From Fibrobacter sp. UWEL (GTDB lineage Bacteria; Fibrobacterota; Fibrobacteria; Fibrobacterales; Fibrobacteraceae), in NCBI RefSeq assembly GCF_900142535.1, contig NZ_FRBE01000003.1, forward strand, positions 62,001 to 126,000: 64,000 nt of DNA, read 5' to 3'. Position 1 is the first letter of the stretch, and each line of letters starts with the position of its first letter. The notes below the pieces were generated by a model. The model ran no database searches. It was not told the origin of the DNA and saw only the letters and a list, made by a program, of their open reading frames with translations. A program made the position numbers and the translations under genes. Below, piece after piece: positions 40,042 to 49,910 of this stretch.

Positions 40042-40151
40042 GGGAATATGAGGAAAAATAACCCCCGATTTTGGATGTGTCGAATTGCATAATCTACATG
40101 CATCATTTACGTTTTTTTTTAGATTTCATGGGGCGTAAGTTAGGAGTCTTT

Positions 40152-40940
40152 ATGAAAACTGTTTTTTTGAGGGCCACTTTGTGTGTGGCTATGGTCGCCA
40201 TGATGTCTGTATTCGTCGCTTGCGGCGGAAATTCTGACTCCAGTGTTACCCCATGTGAAATTGATGACTCTAGCATTAAGGATGGCTATGATGCCGCAGC
40301 AAATACCCTAACGGATGCTCGTGACAACCAAACCTACAAGACCGTAACCATCGGCGATCAAACTTGGATGGCGGAAAACTTGAATTACGCCTATAACGAA
40401 CCCACGTCAAGTTTAGATTCCTCCAGTGTCTGCTACAACAATGATGCCCATTTCTGTGTCCATTATGGTCGCTTGTACCTGTGGTCAGCAGCCATGGACT
40501 CTGCTGCTGTATTCAGTACTGCAGGCAAGGGCTGCGGCTACGGCAAGACTTGCGCTTCGGCAGGCTCAGCGATCTTGGTGCGTGGAGTCTGTCCTGAGGG
40601 CTGGCACTTGCCAAACGATGATGAATGGAACACTCTGTTTACCGCAGTAGGTGGGACTAGCGTCGCCGGTACTAAACTCAAATCCCTCAGCGGGTGGCGT
40701 CGTAGTGGGGAAGGAACGAATGCGTTCGGGTTCTCGGCTCTCCCTGCTGGCTACTCCTCCACCAGCAACCTCGACTACTTCCACGACGTTGGCGACGGCG
40801 CCATCTTCTGGACTAGTTCTGAGAACGATTCTATCTCCGCCTACTACGTGGGCTTCGCCTACAGCCACGAGCGCGCCATCGCGCGCAACGTCCGTAAGTA
40901 CAACGCGTTGTCGGTTCGTTGTCTCCGCGACTCTGAATGA
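40152..40940 (+). CDS. FISUMP lipoprotein, single domain
   Basis: 262 aa. The signal ends at lipobox VFVAC, followed by a short polar linker (about 30 residues) and one FISUMP domain: ARDNQTYKTVTIGDQTWMAENLNY, YGRLYLWSAAMDSA, GVCPEGWHLPNDDEW, AFGFSALPAGY, FWTSSENDS and SVRCLRDSE. It is the compact form of the family seen in double-domain versions at 10804 and 12086, without a long Ser linker. GGAG lies 8 nt before ATG 40152; upstream in-frame ATGs give no signal peptide. Surface-located; function unknown. Confidence 0.88.
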   Translation: MKTVFLRATLCVAMVAMMSVFVACGGNSDSSVTPCEIDDSSIKDGYDAAANTLTDARDNQTYKTVTIGDQTWMAENLNYAYNEPTSSLDSSSVCYNNDAHFCVHYGRLYLWSAAMDSAAVFSTAGKGCGYGKTCASAGSAILVRGVCPEGWHLPNDDEWNTLFTAVGGTSVAGTKLKSLSGWRRSGEGTNAFGFSALPAGYSSTSNLDYFHDVGDGAIFWTSSENDSISAYYVGFAYSHERAIARNVRKYNALSVRCLRDSE

Positions 40941-40993
40941 GGTGAGTGAGGCTTTTTTAGATTATATTCTTCGCTCATTTTTTGGGGCTCGTT

Positions 40994-42112
40994 ATGAAAA
41001 TATTTGCTTTAAAGGCCAAAGATCCTGCAATTGAGTTGATTCGAATTATTGCCTGCCTGTTGGTTATTTTTGCCCACAGTCAGTTTGCGGTTGTGATTGG
41101 GGGGCAGCTGTCAAAAGGTCTATTGGGGGTATCTACTTTAGTGGCCGATGATGTTCCCCTCTTTTTGTTGGTGACAGGCTTTTTCTTCTTTAATCGGGTG
41201 ACTTCCGATCAGGAAATTGGGAAGACATTTGTCTATAGGGCGAAATCTTTTCTTACTAGCATTTACATCCCGACGATTATCTATATCCTCATCAGCATTC
41301 TGTATAGTCGGTTTGCTTCGCCGGTGGATGGCTTTGTTCCCAAGGACTGGGGGTATCTTGGCCATTTCGTGTTCATGCTGTTGCCGGGGGATCACCTGTG
41401 GTACGTTTGTACCTATTTGTCCTTCGTGTTTTTCTTCCCTATGTTTGCGTTCCTGTGCCAGGACAAGCCTGAACGAAATAAAATGCGACGTATTTTGCTG
41501 GCGGTGGCCATAGGTGGCGCCGTGGTTGCGGACGTTCAGTATTTCTTTAGAATGGTCTTACTGGATGTGGATAAGTTCCTCTGGGGCTATTGTACCATCT
41601 TCCTCATTTTGGGCTATGAACTTTCCTTGCTGATGAAGAAGGAAAATTTGAGCAAGCTAAAGCTTGGATTGGCGGGTCTTGCGATGTATTTGCTGTCCTT
41701 CTCCTTGAAGTATGGACTGCAAACCTATATGTTCAACCAGTTTGGATTCGTGGAAAATCGTTATAGGTGGCTGCAGACGTCTCTTTGTTTTGCCAGTGCG
41801 GTGGGGCTTTTCCTGGTGATTTATTCCCTGGGGAGCTTGATCAAGAAGGGCGGAATTCTCGCCTATGTCATTAACTTTCTTGGAAGTTGCACCTTCGCCA
41901 TTTATCTGTTCCATCAGTTGGTGATTAGCAGGACTCTTCAGTGGCGTTATGAAATCCTGGCCTATTTTGGTAACGGAAGTTCTGAGTTGGGATGTTTTGC
42001 CTATTACATCTGTTATGGTGGGATTGTCTTCCTGATTTCCTTGGGTATCGGGTTTGTATTCAAAATGACGCTTGATACAGTTTTGCGTAGTTTTCCGTTT
42101 CGAAAGAAGTAA
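40994..42112 (+). CDS. Acyltransferase family 3 membrane protein
   Basis: 372 aa with about ten transmembrane helices. The opening DPAIELIRIIACLLVIFAHSQF is the family's first helix with the conserved Arg and His (R-x10-H). Later segments GDHLWYVCTYLSFVFFFPMF and TFAIYLFHQLV fit the Acyl_transf_3 pattern (OafA/NodX type). These enzymes O-acylate or succinylate exported sugars. ATG 40994 matches the family start; TTG 40982 would add four residues. It precedes the xylanase, which has its own promoter; substrate unknown. Confidence 0.87.
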   Translation: MKIFALKAKDPAIELIRIIACLLVIFAHSQFAVVIGGQLSKGLLGVSTLVADDVPLFLLVTGFFFFNRVTSDQEIGKTFVYRAKSFLTSIYIPTIIYILISILYSRFASPVDGFVPKDWGYLGHFVFMLLPGDHLWYVCTYLSFVFFFPMFAFLCQDKPERNKMRRILLAVAIGGAVVADVQYFFRMVLLDVDKFLWGYCTIFLILGYELSLLMKKENLSKLKLGLAGLAMYLLSFSLKYGLQTYMFNQFGFVENRYRWLQTSLCFASAVGLFLVIYSLGSLIKKGGILAYVINFLGSCTFAIYLFHQLVISRTLQWRYEILAYFGNGSSELGCFAYYICYGGIVFLISLGIGFVFKMTLDTVLRSFPFRKK

Positions 42113-42160
42113 AACTTTGCTGGAATGATTATATTCTACCTAAAATAAATAGGTGTATTT

Positions 42161-43954
42161 ATGCGCAAATCCTTGAAAACAGCTCTTGTTGCTCTGCCCA
42201 TGGCCGCTTTGGTGGGCTGTGCTGCCAGCGAAAACGCAACTCCCTCTGTAATCTCTACTGCAGGTGGCCCCGCTAGTATGGCGGCCTCCTCTGCAAATGC
42301 GGATGTTCCTCCTCCCACAGGCTGCAATCCCGAAGAATTCGAGGAAATTCCTGTATCCAACAAGATGACCAATGGCGACATGGAATATGGCGACGGCGGT
42401 TGGTATTTGTGGATCAAGGAAGATGGCCGCAAGACTGCCAAGGTGGAAAGCCAGATTGGTGTTCAGGGTCTTGGTGTGAACTGCTCCAATGGTGCCCAGG
42501 TGATTGTGAAGGAACTTCCGGATCCTTGGTGGGGTCTGCAGCTGCAGCCGCCTAAATTCCTGGCTGATTCCACTTATTATACTCTTTCCTTCGTGGCCAG
42601 AGGTAACATGGCTATGAATGCCGTGGTTCAGGGTGGTCCTGATACGGAATACAAGCAGAAGGAAAGCGCTTCCTATTCTCTGACTCCGGAATGGCAGACT
42701 TATTCCATGACCTTCCTTGCTGACCAGAAGGGCTATGGTCTGAATAACGTTACCTTCCAGATTGGTATCCAGAAGGGTTGGATTCAGGTCGATAACGTGG
42801 CTATTGAAAAGCAGGGTGATCTTGACACTACCTGGTATGCTGAAGCAGATACCCGTATCGATGAAATCCGCAAGTCTGATTTCGAAGTGAAGGCAAAGCC
42901 GGGTGAAGAAGTTTCCGTTAAGCTTCTCCGTCATGATTTCCCCTTCGGTACCGCTCTCGCTTTCTATGGTCCGGACAAGGACAGCACGGAACAGTGGTAT
43001 AAGGCTGCCGCCAAGAAGTACTTCTGGCACGCTGTGACTGAAAACCAGTTCAAGTGGCCGGAATACGAACGTAAGGAAGGCAAGCCCCTCCGTGAAGAAA
43101 TGGATCGCTACGTGGAGTTTGCTCAGGAAAATGGCTGGTCCCTCCGCGGTCACGCTCTGTACTGGGCTCACCAGGGCTACGGCTTCGACAAGCATTTCTC
43201 TAACCCCAATAAGGCTAGCCAGTGCGAAGATTTCGGCAAGAAGCTGAAGGCTCGTATTGATCGCGACCTGAAGGAATACAAGGGCAAGATTGTGGAATAC
43301 GACGTGTGGAACGAACCGATCCACGAAATGTATACCACTAACCTTTGCGGCATCAACTATCTGGATAGCGCCTTCATCTGGGCACACCAGGCTGATCCCG
43401 AAGCAATTCTCTACATTAACGATTACCAGGTGGTGGCTGCTGGTGAAACTGATCGCTACATGAGTCTCATCAAGGGTATGCTGGACCGTAAGGTGCCTGT
43501 CATGGGTATCGGTGTTCAGTGCCACTTTGGTACTCGTCCTGTGGTTCCCGCCCTGATTCGTGAACGCCTGGACAAGCTTGCTACTTTGGGCCTGCCCATC
43601 AAGGTGACCGAACTTGACTTTGGCGCCTGGGACAAGGGTCTGACCATTAGCGAAGAAGAACAGGCTAGCGAATATGAAAAGGTTCTCCGTACCTTGTTCA
43701 GTCATCCCGCAGTCAACGGCATTGTGATGTGGGGCTTCTGGGATAACCGTCACTGGGTGCAGAACGGCGGTATCATCCGCGCCGACGGCTCCGAAAAGCC
43801 TGCTGCAACGAAGATTTACGACCTGTGGCACAAGGATTGGACTACCGAAGCTACCGCAACTGCCGACGAAAATGGCGTTGCCAAGTTCCGCGGTTTCAAG
43901 GGTAAGTACCAGGTAACCGTCGGTGGCAAGACTACCGAAATCGAAGTGAAGTAA
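42161..43954 (+). CDS. Lipid-anchored endo-1,4-beta-xylanase (GH10) with N-terminal CBM
   Basis: 597 aa. The lipobox is LVGC, followed by an Ala/Ser linker. Residues about 65-215 form a CBM4_9-like jelly roll (NKMTNGDMEYGDGGWYLWI, YYTLSFVARGN, IQVDNVAIEK). Residues about 225-560 are a GH10 barrel: WHAVTENQFKWPEYE, RGHALYWAHQ, acid/base Glu385 in VWNEP, nucleophile Glu484 in KVTELDF, and MWGFWDNRHWV. A short C-terminal beta module (about 565-597) may be a Por-like or CBM remnant. Hydrolyses xylan at the cell surface, a core Fibrobacter trade (known of the genus). The TATATT at 42127-42133 and a 25-nt leader suggest its own promoter. Confidence 0.95.
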   Translation: MRKSLKTALVALPMAALVGCAASENATPSVISTAGGPASMAASSANADVPPPTGCNPEEFEEIPVSNKMTNGDMEYGDGGWYLWIKEDGRKTAKVESQIGVQGLGVNCSNGAQVIVKELPDPWWGLQLQPPKFLADSTYYTLSFVARGNMAMNAVVQGGPDTEYKQKESASYSLTPEWQTYSMTFLADQKGYGLNNVTFQIGIQKGWIQVDNVAIEKQGDLDTTWYAEADTRIDEIRKSDFEVKAKPGEEVSVKLLRHDFPFGTALAFYGPDKDSTEQWYKAAAKKYFWHAVTENQFKWPEYERKEGKPLREEMDRYVEFAQENGWSLRGHALYWAHQGYGFDKHFSNPNKASQCEDFGKKLKARIDRDLKEYKGKIVEYDVWNEPIHEMYTTNLCGINYLDSAFIWAHQADPEAILYINDYQVVAAGETDRYMSLIKGMLDRKVPVMGIGVQCHFGTRPVVPALIRERLDKLATLGLPIKVTELDFGAWDKGLTISEEEQASEYEKVLRTLFSHPAVNGIVMWGFWDNRHWVQNGGIIRADGSEKPAATKIYDLWHKDWTTEATATADENGVAKFRGFKGKYQVTVGGKTTEIEVK

Positions 43955-43993
43955 TTTGCTCTAGGAAGAGCTGAAGATCCTCCTAACCCCCCT

Positions 43994-44026
43994 AGTGGTC
44001 CCGGACTTGTCCGGGGCCGCTTTTTT
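43994..44026 (+). terminator. Rho-independent terminator of the xylanase gene
   Basis: GGTCCCGGA pairs with TCCGGGGCC (one T-G pair) across a 4-nt loop, then CGC and T6. The remaining intergenic sequence to 44153 holds a TATATT at about 44104 and the SD GGAGAAGG for the next gene. Confidence 0.88.
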
Positions 44027-44153
44027 AAATACTTGACTGTATTCATCGTCACATCTTATTTTTTGTATACAGACGTTTTCTTGACTAGGCGGGGGCAAAA
44101 AATTATATTCCCCAGCGGATTTTGGAATCTCCATTGAGGAGAAGGATGTTGCG

Positions 44154-46079
44154 ATGAAGATTTTTAAGCGTTTTGGTTGCGCTGCGTTGGTCTTGGGTAT
44201 GGGCTTTTTTATGGCCTCCTGTTCTGAAGATTCGGATAAACCCTCTTCCCCTTCTTCTACAACCCCTCCCTCTACCGAAAAGGAAGCGGAACAGGCTGCT
44301 GAAGCCGCCAAGGACGAAATCGTAGTGACCGACTGGGAGGCCGAAGGTGTCAAGGAAAACGGCCTGACGAAAAAATCCTTGCCTAAGGTGGCTTTGCCTG
44401 CTGCAGGTTTTTACGATAAGGCTTTGTCTGTAGAAATTCCTGCCCCGGAATATGGTGGCGAGATTCGTTGTACTTTTGATGGCAATGAACCCACCCTTGA
44501 AACCGCTGTAATAGAAGGTCCTGTAACGATTGATACTTCTGCAGTGGCTCGCTGTACTGAATTTATTGGGGATTCCGTTGCGGCTCAGTCCGTGGAAACC
44601 TACTTTGTTGGGGAATCGGTTGCCATGCCTGTGGTGGCCGTGACTGTTCCGCCTTGGTATTACAAGAAAATCCTGAAGGAAGAACCTTGTAAACCGGATC
44701 CCTGTAAGGAAGCTGATTTCTGGTTGGATACCTCTGTGGTTGCTCATGTGGAATATTTCCCCAGCGGCAGCAAGACGGACGTGAAGGCTTTTGAAGTGGA
44801 TATGGAAGCCTCCATCATGGGTGGCTACAGCCGTAATCAGAAAAAGAAGTCCCTTTCCCTGAATATGAAGAAGAAACTTCAGAAGGGCCACTTCAGATAC
44901 CCTCTGTTTGAAACACGCCCCTACCAGAAAAAGTTCAAGGGTTTTATCCTTCGTAATAACGGTAACCGCTTTGTTAGCGACTATCTGGAAGACGCCATGG
45001 CCACCAGCCTTCTGGAAGGAACCCAAGTGGATTACCAGCGTTCCCGCCAGGTGGTTGTTTTCTATAACGGTCTCTATTATGGCATTCACGACATGCGTGA
45101 AAAGTTGAACGAACATTTCGTGGAAACCAATTACGGTATTGATGCTGAAGCGGTGGACTTCATTAAGCATGCTGGCCATGAAGTGGAAGCTAGCGGTGGT
45201 ACTACCGATGACTATCTGGATTTGCTGAACTTCATTTTCAATAGTGACTTGTCTGCAGATGATAGTCCTGCTTATGAAGCCATCAAGGCCCGCATGAATA
45301 TGCAGAGCTATATGGAATATATGGCCGCAGAAATCTACTACCACAACGGTGACTGGCCCAACAACAACCTTCGCGTATGGCGTTCTGGGACTCAGAAGTG
45401 GAAGTTTGTGGCATACGACCTGGACCACGGTTTTGACTGGGAATGGGGCGTTAGCGGATTCTCCCAGAGCATCAACATGTTCTCCTGGATTAAGCAGGGT
45501 GGGAACGGATCTTGCAGTAACAAGAATGGAGGCAACAACGAACCTGTTTGCTTCCACAATGTATTTGTGAAACTGAATACCAATCCTCAGTTCAAGCGAG
45601 TGTTTGTTAACCGTGCTGCCGTGCTTTATTCCACCTATGTGAATTCCGAAAGGGTGACGGAAGCGACCAATCGTATTGCGGCTACCATTCCCGATGCAGA
45701 ATCTGAACGTGATATGAAAAAGTTCGATCGTGAAAAACTGTATTACAAGAACTCCTGCGGTAAGGGTTTCTCTGTGACGGGTAGTTGCATCAAGGAATGG
45801 GCTGAAGAACGTGATGCGGTTAACCGTAGCGCATGGCGTAAGGAATATGGCCTGGGTGCCGACGTGGATGTTTCCTTTGCTGTTGCTGGCAATGGTGAAA
45901 TCCTTCTGGATGGAATGTCTCTGCCCAGTACAAACTATACGGGCTCGTTCTTCGCAGGAAATGCCATGGTGCTTACCGCCAAGGGAGAAGGTTTCGTGGG
46001 CTGGGAAGACGGTTCTACCGAAAATCCCCGCATTGTGATTCCGACGGAAACGGCATCCTATGGAGCCACCTTCCAGTAA
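44154..46079 (+). CDS. CotH-family (kinase-like) lipoprotein
   Basis: 641 aa. The signal ends at lipobox MASC, then a Ser/Pro/Thr linker. Residues about 80-150 hold a chitobiase-like C-terminal repeat (GGEIRCTFDGNEPT). The CotH domain spans about 190-560: ADFWLDTSVVAHVEYFPSG, FKGFILRNNGNR, YYGIHDMREKLNEHFVE, and the active-site-like KWKFVAYDLDHGFDWE near 418-428. The end has a VLTAKGEGFVGWEDGSTENP repeat of InlB-B type. CotH proteins are atypical protein kinases of spore coats; in Fibrobacter relatives they are found in secreted or cellulosomal-type proteins (family knowledge). The substrate here is unknown. It follows the xylanase but has its own terminator-separated promoter. Confidence 0.85.
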   Translation: MKIFKRFGCAALVLGMGFFMASCSEDSDKPSSPSSTTPPSTEKEAEQAAEAAKDEIVVTDWEAEGVKENGLTKKSLPKVALPAAGFYDKALSVEIPAPEYGGEIRCTFDGNEPTLETAVIEGPVTIDTSAVARCTEFIGDSVAAQSVETYFVGESVAMPVVAVTVPPWYYKKILKEEPCKPDPCKEADFWLDTSVVAHVEYFPSGSKTDVKAFEVDMEASIMGGYSRNQKKKSLSLNMKKKLQKGHFRYPLFETRPYQKKFKGFILRNNGNRFVSDYLEDAMATSLLEGTQVDYQRSRQVVVFYNGLYYGIHDMREKLNEHFVETNYGIDAEAVDFIKHAGHEVEASGGTTDDYLDLLNFIFNSDLSADDSPAYEAIKARMNMQSYMEYMAAEIYYHNGDWPNNNLRVWRSGTQKWKFVAYDLDHGFDWEWGVSGFSQSINMFSWIKQGGNGSCSNKNGGNNEPVCFHNVFVKLNTNPQFKRVFVNRAAVLYSTYVNSERVTEATNRIAATIPDAESERDMKKFDREKLYYKNSCGKGFSVTGSCIKEWAEERDAVNRSAWRKEYGLGADVDVSFAVAGNGEILLDGMSLPSTNYTGSFFAGNAMVLTAKGEGFVGWEDGSTENPRIVIPTETASYGATFQ

Positions 46080-46125
46080 GAAAATTTCTATCTTGCGTTG
46101 CCGGAGAAAATAATGCGGTAACGCA

Positions 46126-47553
46126 ATGCTGAATAGCGCTGTAGAAGAAAGACAAATCGAGAAATCCTTAGGGAAACGAAAGTTCCGAAAGAATGGGGAC
46201 ATCCGGGATGTGCTAGTTGTTGCACTTCCCATGCTTTTGTCCATGTCTTTCGATACCTTGATGACTTTCGTGGATCGCCTTTTCCTGAGTAAGCTTGGTC
46301 CTGCGGAAATGAATGCCAGCCTGGGCGCTGGCGGTATGAATCTGGTACTTACCACGTTCTTTACGGGAATGATCAGCTATACCACCGCCATGGTGGCCCA
46401 ACGATTCGGGGCTGGCAAGAAGGATGAATGTGCCAGCGTGTTTATGCAGGCGGTTTTCCTTTCCATCGTTTGCGTTCCTCTGCTGTATTTGACCATCCCG
46501 TTGGGACATGCCATCTTTGATGTTCAGGGGGTGGCGGCTGACCAGCTGGTCCATCAGAAAACCTACTTCAATATTCTGATGTTCGGTGGGGTGGTGAGCC
46601 TGATTCGAAATGCGGCTCCCTGCTTCTTTAGCGGTATTGGTGAGACGAAGGTGATCATGAAGGCGGCCTTCGTGGGCATGCTGGTGAACATCGCCTGCAA
46701 TTACCTCTTGATTTACGGTTGTGGTCCCATTCCACGCTTAGGTGTGGCCGGGGCCGCTTACGGTACGGTCATTGGAAATATCGTCTCTACGGTGATGCTT
46801 TTTGCGGTTTATTTCAGCAAGAGGAATAACGCCCGCTTTGGTACCCGAGTCCATTTGAAGGTCAATCTAGACCAGATGAAAGAGCTGCTGAAGCGTGGTT
46901 TACCTTCTGGCGTGGAAATGTTCCTGAATATGTCTGCGTTCCAGCTGCTGATCTTGCTGTTCCATGGCCTGGGCCCGGTGGAAGCTACCGCGGCTTCTGT
47001 CATGTTTAACTGGGACATGGTGGCTTACGTTCCCCTGATGGGGCTTGAAGTGGCGTCGACCAGTCTGGTGGGACGCTATGTGGGGGCAAAACAGGCGGCT
47101 GCGGCAACTCGCTCTACGTATTCCGGAGTGAAGGTGGGCTGGGGCTATTCCCTGATTATTGGCGTTTTACTGGTGTTCCTGCCTGGTGTGCTGGCGGATA
47201 TTTTCCGACCGGATTCTACCGCGGCGGCAGAAGCGCTTGCGATTTTTGAAACTGCCAGACCCATGAGCATCTTTATGCTTCGATTTGCCACTCTCTATAT
47301 TTTTGTGGAAGTTCTGCTGGTCATTTACTGCGGCGCCCTTCGTGGGGCTGGGGATACCGTATGGGTGATGATTGCTTGCGGCATCATGAACTGGTTTAAT
47401 GCGATTGCCTTGTATATTGCTGCCTATGTTTTGAAGATGCCTGCCCATTACGCATGGATCATTGTGGTTTGCGTTTATGGAACAGCGCCGGTGCTGTTTT
47501 TCCTTCGCTGGAAAGGTGGAAAATGGCGTAGGCATGTGCTGGACAAGATGTAG
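46126..47553 (+). CDS. MATE family efflux transporter
   Basis: 475 aa, twelve hydrophobic segments in two halves. Family features: DVLVVALPMLLSMSFDTLMTFVDRLF in the first helix pair, LGPVEATAASVMFNWDMVAYVPLMGLEVA at the start of the second half, and GAGDTVWVM late. Probably exports drugs, metabolites or lipid-linked material using Na+ or H+. ATG 46126 has no close SD; a GGAG lies further upstream and the next good start is not inside a conserved region. Followed 32 nt later by a hybrid histidine kinase; cotranscription is possible. Confidence 0.9.
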   Translation: MLNSAVEERQIEKSLGKRKFRKNGDIRDVLVVALPMLLSMSFDTLMTFVDRLFLSKLGPAEMNASLGAGGMNLVLTTFFTGMISYTTAMVAQRFGAGKKDECASVFMQAVFLSIVCVPLLYLTIPLGHAIFDVQGVAADQLVHQKTYFNILMFGGVVSLIRNAAPCFFSGIGETKVIMKAAFVGMLVNIACNYLLIYGCGPIPRLGVAGAAYGTVIGNIVSTVMLFAVYFSKRNNARFGTRVHLKVNLDQMKELLKRGLPSGVEMFLNMSAFQLLILLFHGLGPVEATAASVMFNWDMVAYVPLMGLEVASTSLVGRYVGAKQAAAATRSTYSGVKVGWGYSLIIGVLLVFLPGVLADIFRPDSTAAAEALAIFETARPMSIFMLRFATLYIFVEVLLVIYCGALRGAGDTVWVMIACGIMNWFNAIALYIAAYVLKMPAHYAWIIVVCVYGTAPVLFFLRWKGGKWRRHVLDKM

Positions 47554-47585
47554 GTGACCCCTCTGTTGCTATTTTTGGAACTAAG

Positions 47586-49850
47586 ATGTTTGAAAAATTA
47601 AAGAATTACCTGCTGTATGCCAATCTGAAGGAATCAGATTGGAATTTGATATGGCCTGCAATCCAGAAGGAAAATCGATTTCTTCTGGTGATGGTGTCGG
47701 CATCCATGTGCTTGCTGATGTCCGTTCTGGCCTTCTATACGCAATTTTTTGATGACATGTACCACGAAAATGCGGCTTCCTATGCCTTGATTGCCGCTGT
47801 GGAACTGGTAATCTTCGCCCTTGCTAAATTCGTCAAGAAGAACTCTCCTTATTTTGTTGCCGCATTGACTTTGTTCTTTAACGTGACCTTGTTTGCGCTG
47901 GGTATTACTATCGGCACGGTTCTGGATCCGGACTCCTATGCTCTTGCTTTTGTGGTAATGATCATTGTGTTGCCCATGCTGTTTTGCTTGAGGCCCATGA
48001 ATGGTGTGTTGTTGGTTGTGTGCGCTGATATAGCCTTCCTGTTTGTTGCCCAGCAGTTTAAATCGCCCAGTATTTTTCATTCCGATGTGATGAATGTGGT
48101 GGTGTGGTCCATCGTAGGCTTTTTCGTCGCTGGCATTACGAATACTGCCCGAGCCAACAACAGAATTGTAATCAAACGTAACAGGGATAACCAGCAGCGT
48201 ATTCAGGATTCCTACGATCAATTGGAATCCCAGATGGATATGTTCCGTTCCTTGGGAAATATCTATACCACGCTTTATTATATCGACTTGAAGACGGATG
48301 ATTACATCGAGCTAGTTTCTTTACCGCAGCCACATTCCTTGTTTGGTAAAAGCGGTCAAAATGCTACCCACCGGATGAAAATTTTCTGTGAGAAGTTCGT
48401 GGTGGAAGTCTTCCGCGAAGAAATGCTTAAATTTACGGACTTGCAAACCATTGGTAAAAGGCTTGTTGCTCGCAATATGATTTCCATGCAGTTCCTGTCT
48501 TCGGCTGTTGACAACACGAATCATAGTATGGAATGGAGCGAGATTAGCATGATTGCCGTGAAGCGTGATGGAAACGAAAACGCTTCGGGTGTACTTCTGG
48601 CTACACGTAGAATCCATAAGGAAAAGCTGAAGGAAATGGAGCAGATGAATCGCTTGCAGAAGGCTCTCTCTGCTGCAGAATCTGCAAATAAGTCCAAGAC
48701 CGTGTTCTTGAATAACATGAGTCACGATATTCGCACGCCCATGAATGCGATTACGGGTTTTACCAAGCTTGCCCAGCAGCATGTGGAAGATACAGCCCAG
48801 GTCAGTGACTATCTGGATAAGATTTCTGTTGCCAATAAGCACCTTCTTGCCTTAATTAATGATGTGCTGGACATGAGCCGCATTGAAAGTGGTCGTATCA
48901 ACTTGTCCGAGAAGCCAGAAAATGTGGCTGTAATTGTGGATGAACTGAATACCATTCTCCATGATGATGTTGCCGCCCGTCAGTTGAAGTTCAACTTGAA
49001 TATGGAAATCGACAAGGACCGCATGGTACTATGCGATAAGCTGCGCTTAAAACAGATACTGTTGAACCTCCTGAGCAATGCGGTGAAGTTTACTCCGGAA
49101 GGCGGCGTTGTGGACTTGTCCATTACGGAACAGGAATGTGGTATGCCTGAACGTGCGGGTTATCGCTTTGTGGTGAAGGACTCCGGCATTGGTATGTCTC
49201 AGGAATTCCTCAAGAACATTTTCGTCCCCTTCGAACGCGAAAAGACAAGTACGGTCAGCGGCATTCAGGGAACTGGCCTTGGCATGTCCATCGCCAAGAC
49301 TCTCGTGGATATGATGGGCGGATCCATTTCCGTCAAGAGCGCTCAGAATGTGGGTACGGAATTTACGGTGGACTTGAACTTCTCTAAGGCTGGTGACGTG
49401 CAGACTTGCGGCCTGGATGCTGCTCAGCCCGAGGAAGTTGTTGATGTTCATGTGGAACCCAACCAGTTTGCGGGTAAACGTATCCTTCTGGCAGAAGATA
49501 ACCGCATGAATCAGATTATCGCAAAGCACCTGCTGAAGGAATCCGGTGCGGAGCTGGTGATTGCAGAAAATGGTCGTGTTGCCTGCGAAACTTTGGAAAA
49601 GAGCGAAGTCGGCTATTTCGACTTGATACTGATGGATATTCAGATGCCTGTGATGGACGGCTATACGGCCGCCCGCAATATTCGTAATTCTGAACGTAAG
49701 GATCTTGCGGGGTTGCCCATTATTGCCATGACCGCCGATGCCTTCGAGGAGGACCGGGAAAAGGCTCTTGCTGCAGGCATGAACGACCACGTTTCAAAAC
49801 CTGTGGAATCGGAGAAGCTTTTTGCGGCCCTGCTGAAATATTTCCGCTAG
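47586..49850 (+). CDS. Membrane-bound hybrid histidine kinase
   Basis: 754 aa. Residues about 30-200 form five to six membrane helices (unknown sensor type). A linker and PAS-like region (about 215-345) follow. HisKA has MSHDIRTPMNAI with His380; HATPase_c shows LLNLLSNAVKFTPEGG (N box), VKDSGIGM (G1) and GTGLGMSIAK (G2). A receiver domain (about 637-754) has ILMDIQMPVMDG with phospho-acceptor Asp684 and the MTADAF and VSKPV motifs. No Hpt domain or DNA-binding output is present, so the signal must pass to another protein. TATTTT lies 10 nt before the ATG. Signal unknown. Confidence 0.93.
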   Translation: MFEKLKNYLLYANLKESDWNLIWPAIQKENRFLLVMVSASMCLLMSVLAFYTQFFDDMYHENAASYALIAAVELVIFALAKFVKKNSPYFVAALTLFFNVTLFALGITIGTVLDPDSYALAFVVMIIVLPMLFCLRPMNGVLLVVCADIAFLFVAQQFKSPSIFHSDVMNVVVWSIVGFFVAGITNTARANNRIVIKRNRDNQQRIQDSYDQLESQMDMFRSLGNIYTTLYYIDLKTDDYIELVSLPQPHSLFGKSGQNATHRMKIFCEKFVVEVFREEMLKFTDLQTIGKRLVARNMISMQFLSSAVDNTNHSMEWSEISMIAVKRDGNENASGVLLATRRIHKEKLKEMEQMNRLQKALSAAESANKSKTVFLNNMSHDIRTPMNAITGFTKLAQQHVEDTAQVSDYLDKISVANKHLLALINDVLDMSRIESGRINLSEKPENVAVIVDELNTILHDDVAARQLKFNLNMEIDKDRMVLCDKLRLKQILLNLLSNAVKFTPEGGVVDLSITEQECGMPERAGYRFVVKDSGIGMSQEFLKNIFVPFEREKTSTVSGIQGTGLGMSIAKTLVDMMGGSISVKSAQNVGTEFTVDLNFSKAGDVQTCGLDAAQPEEVVDVHVEPNQFAGKRILLAEDNRMNQIIAKHLLKESGAELVIAENGRVACETLEKSEVGYFDLILMDIQMPVMDGYTAARNIRNSERKDLAGLPIIAMTADAFEEDREKALAAGMNDHVSKPVESEKLFAALLKYFR

Positions 49851-49869
49851 TTTTTTTTTCGGTAATATG

Positions 49870-49910
49870 AAGGAAGCCTCCCTGGGAAATCTCAAGGAGG
49901 CTTTCGTTTT
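49870..49910. terminator. Terminator between the convergent kinase and DUF1653 genes
   Basis: AAGCCTCC pairs with GGAGGCTT across a purine-rich loop with further internal pairing, followed by TCGTTTT on the plus strand. Confidence 0.75.

Noticed and set aside
39993-40106. N-terminal extension of ffh by 38 codons
   Set aside because: It translates promoter and heptamer repeats (HCSLFIVN-like) and is absent from Ffh proteins.
42140-43831. Large minus-strand ORF opposite the xylanase
   Set aside because: Antisense to a clear GH10 gene; no credible start or domain.
44103-46355. 750-codon minus-strand ORF opposite the CotH gene
   Set aside because: Antisense shadow: low-complexity, His/Phe/Ile-rich, and spans two sense genes and a promoter.
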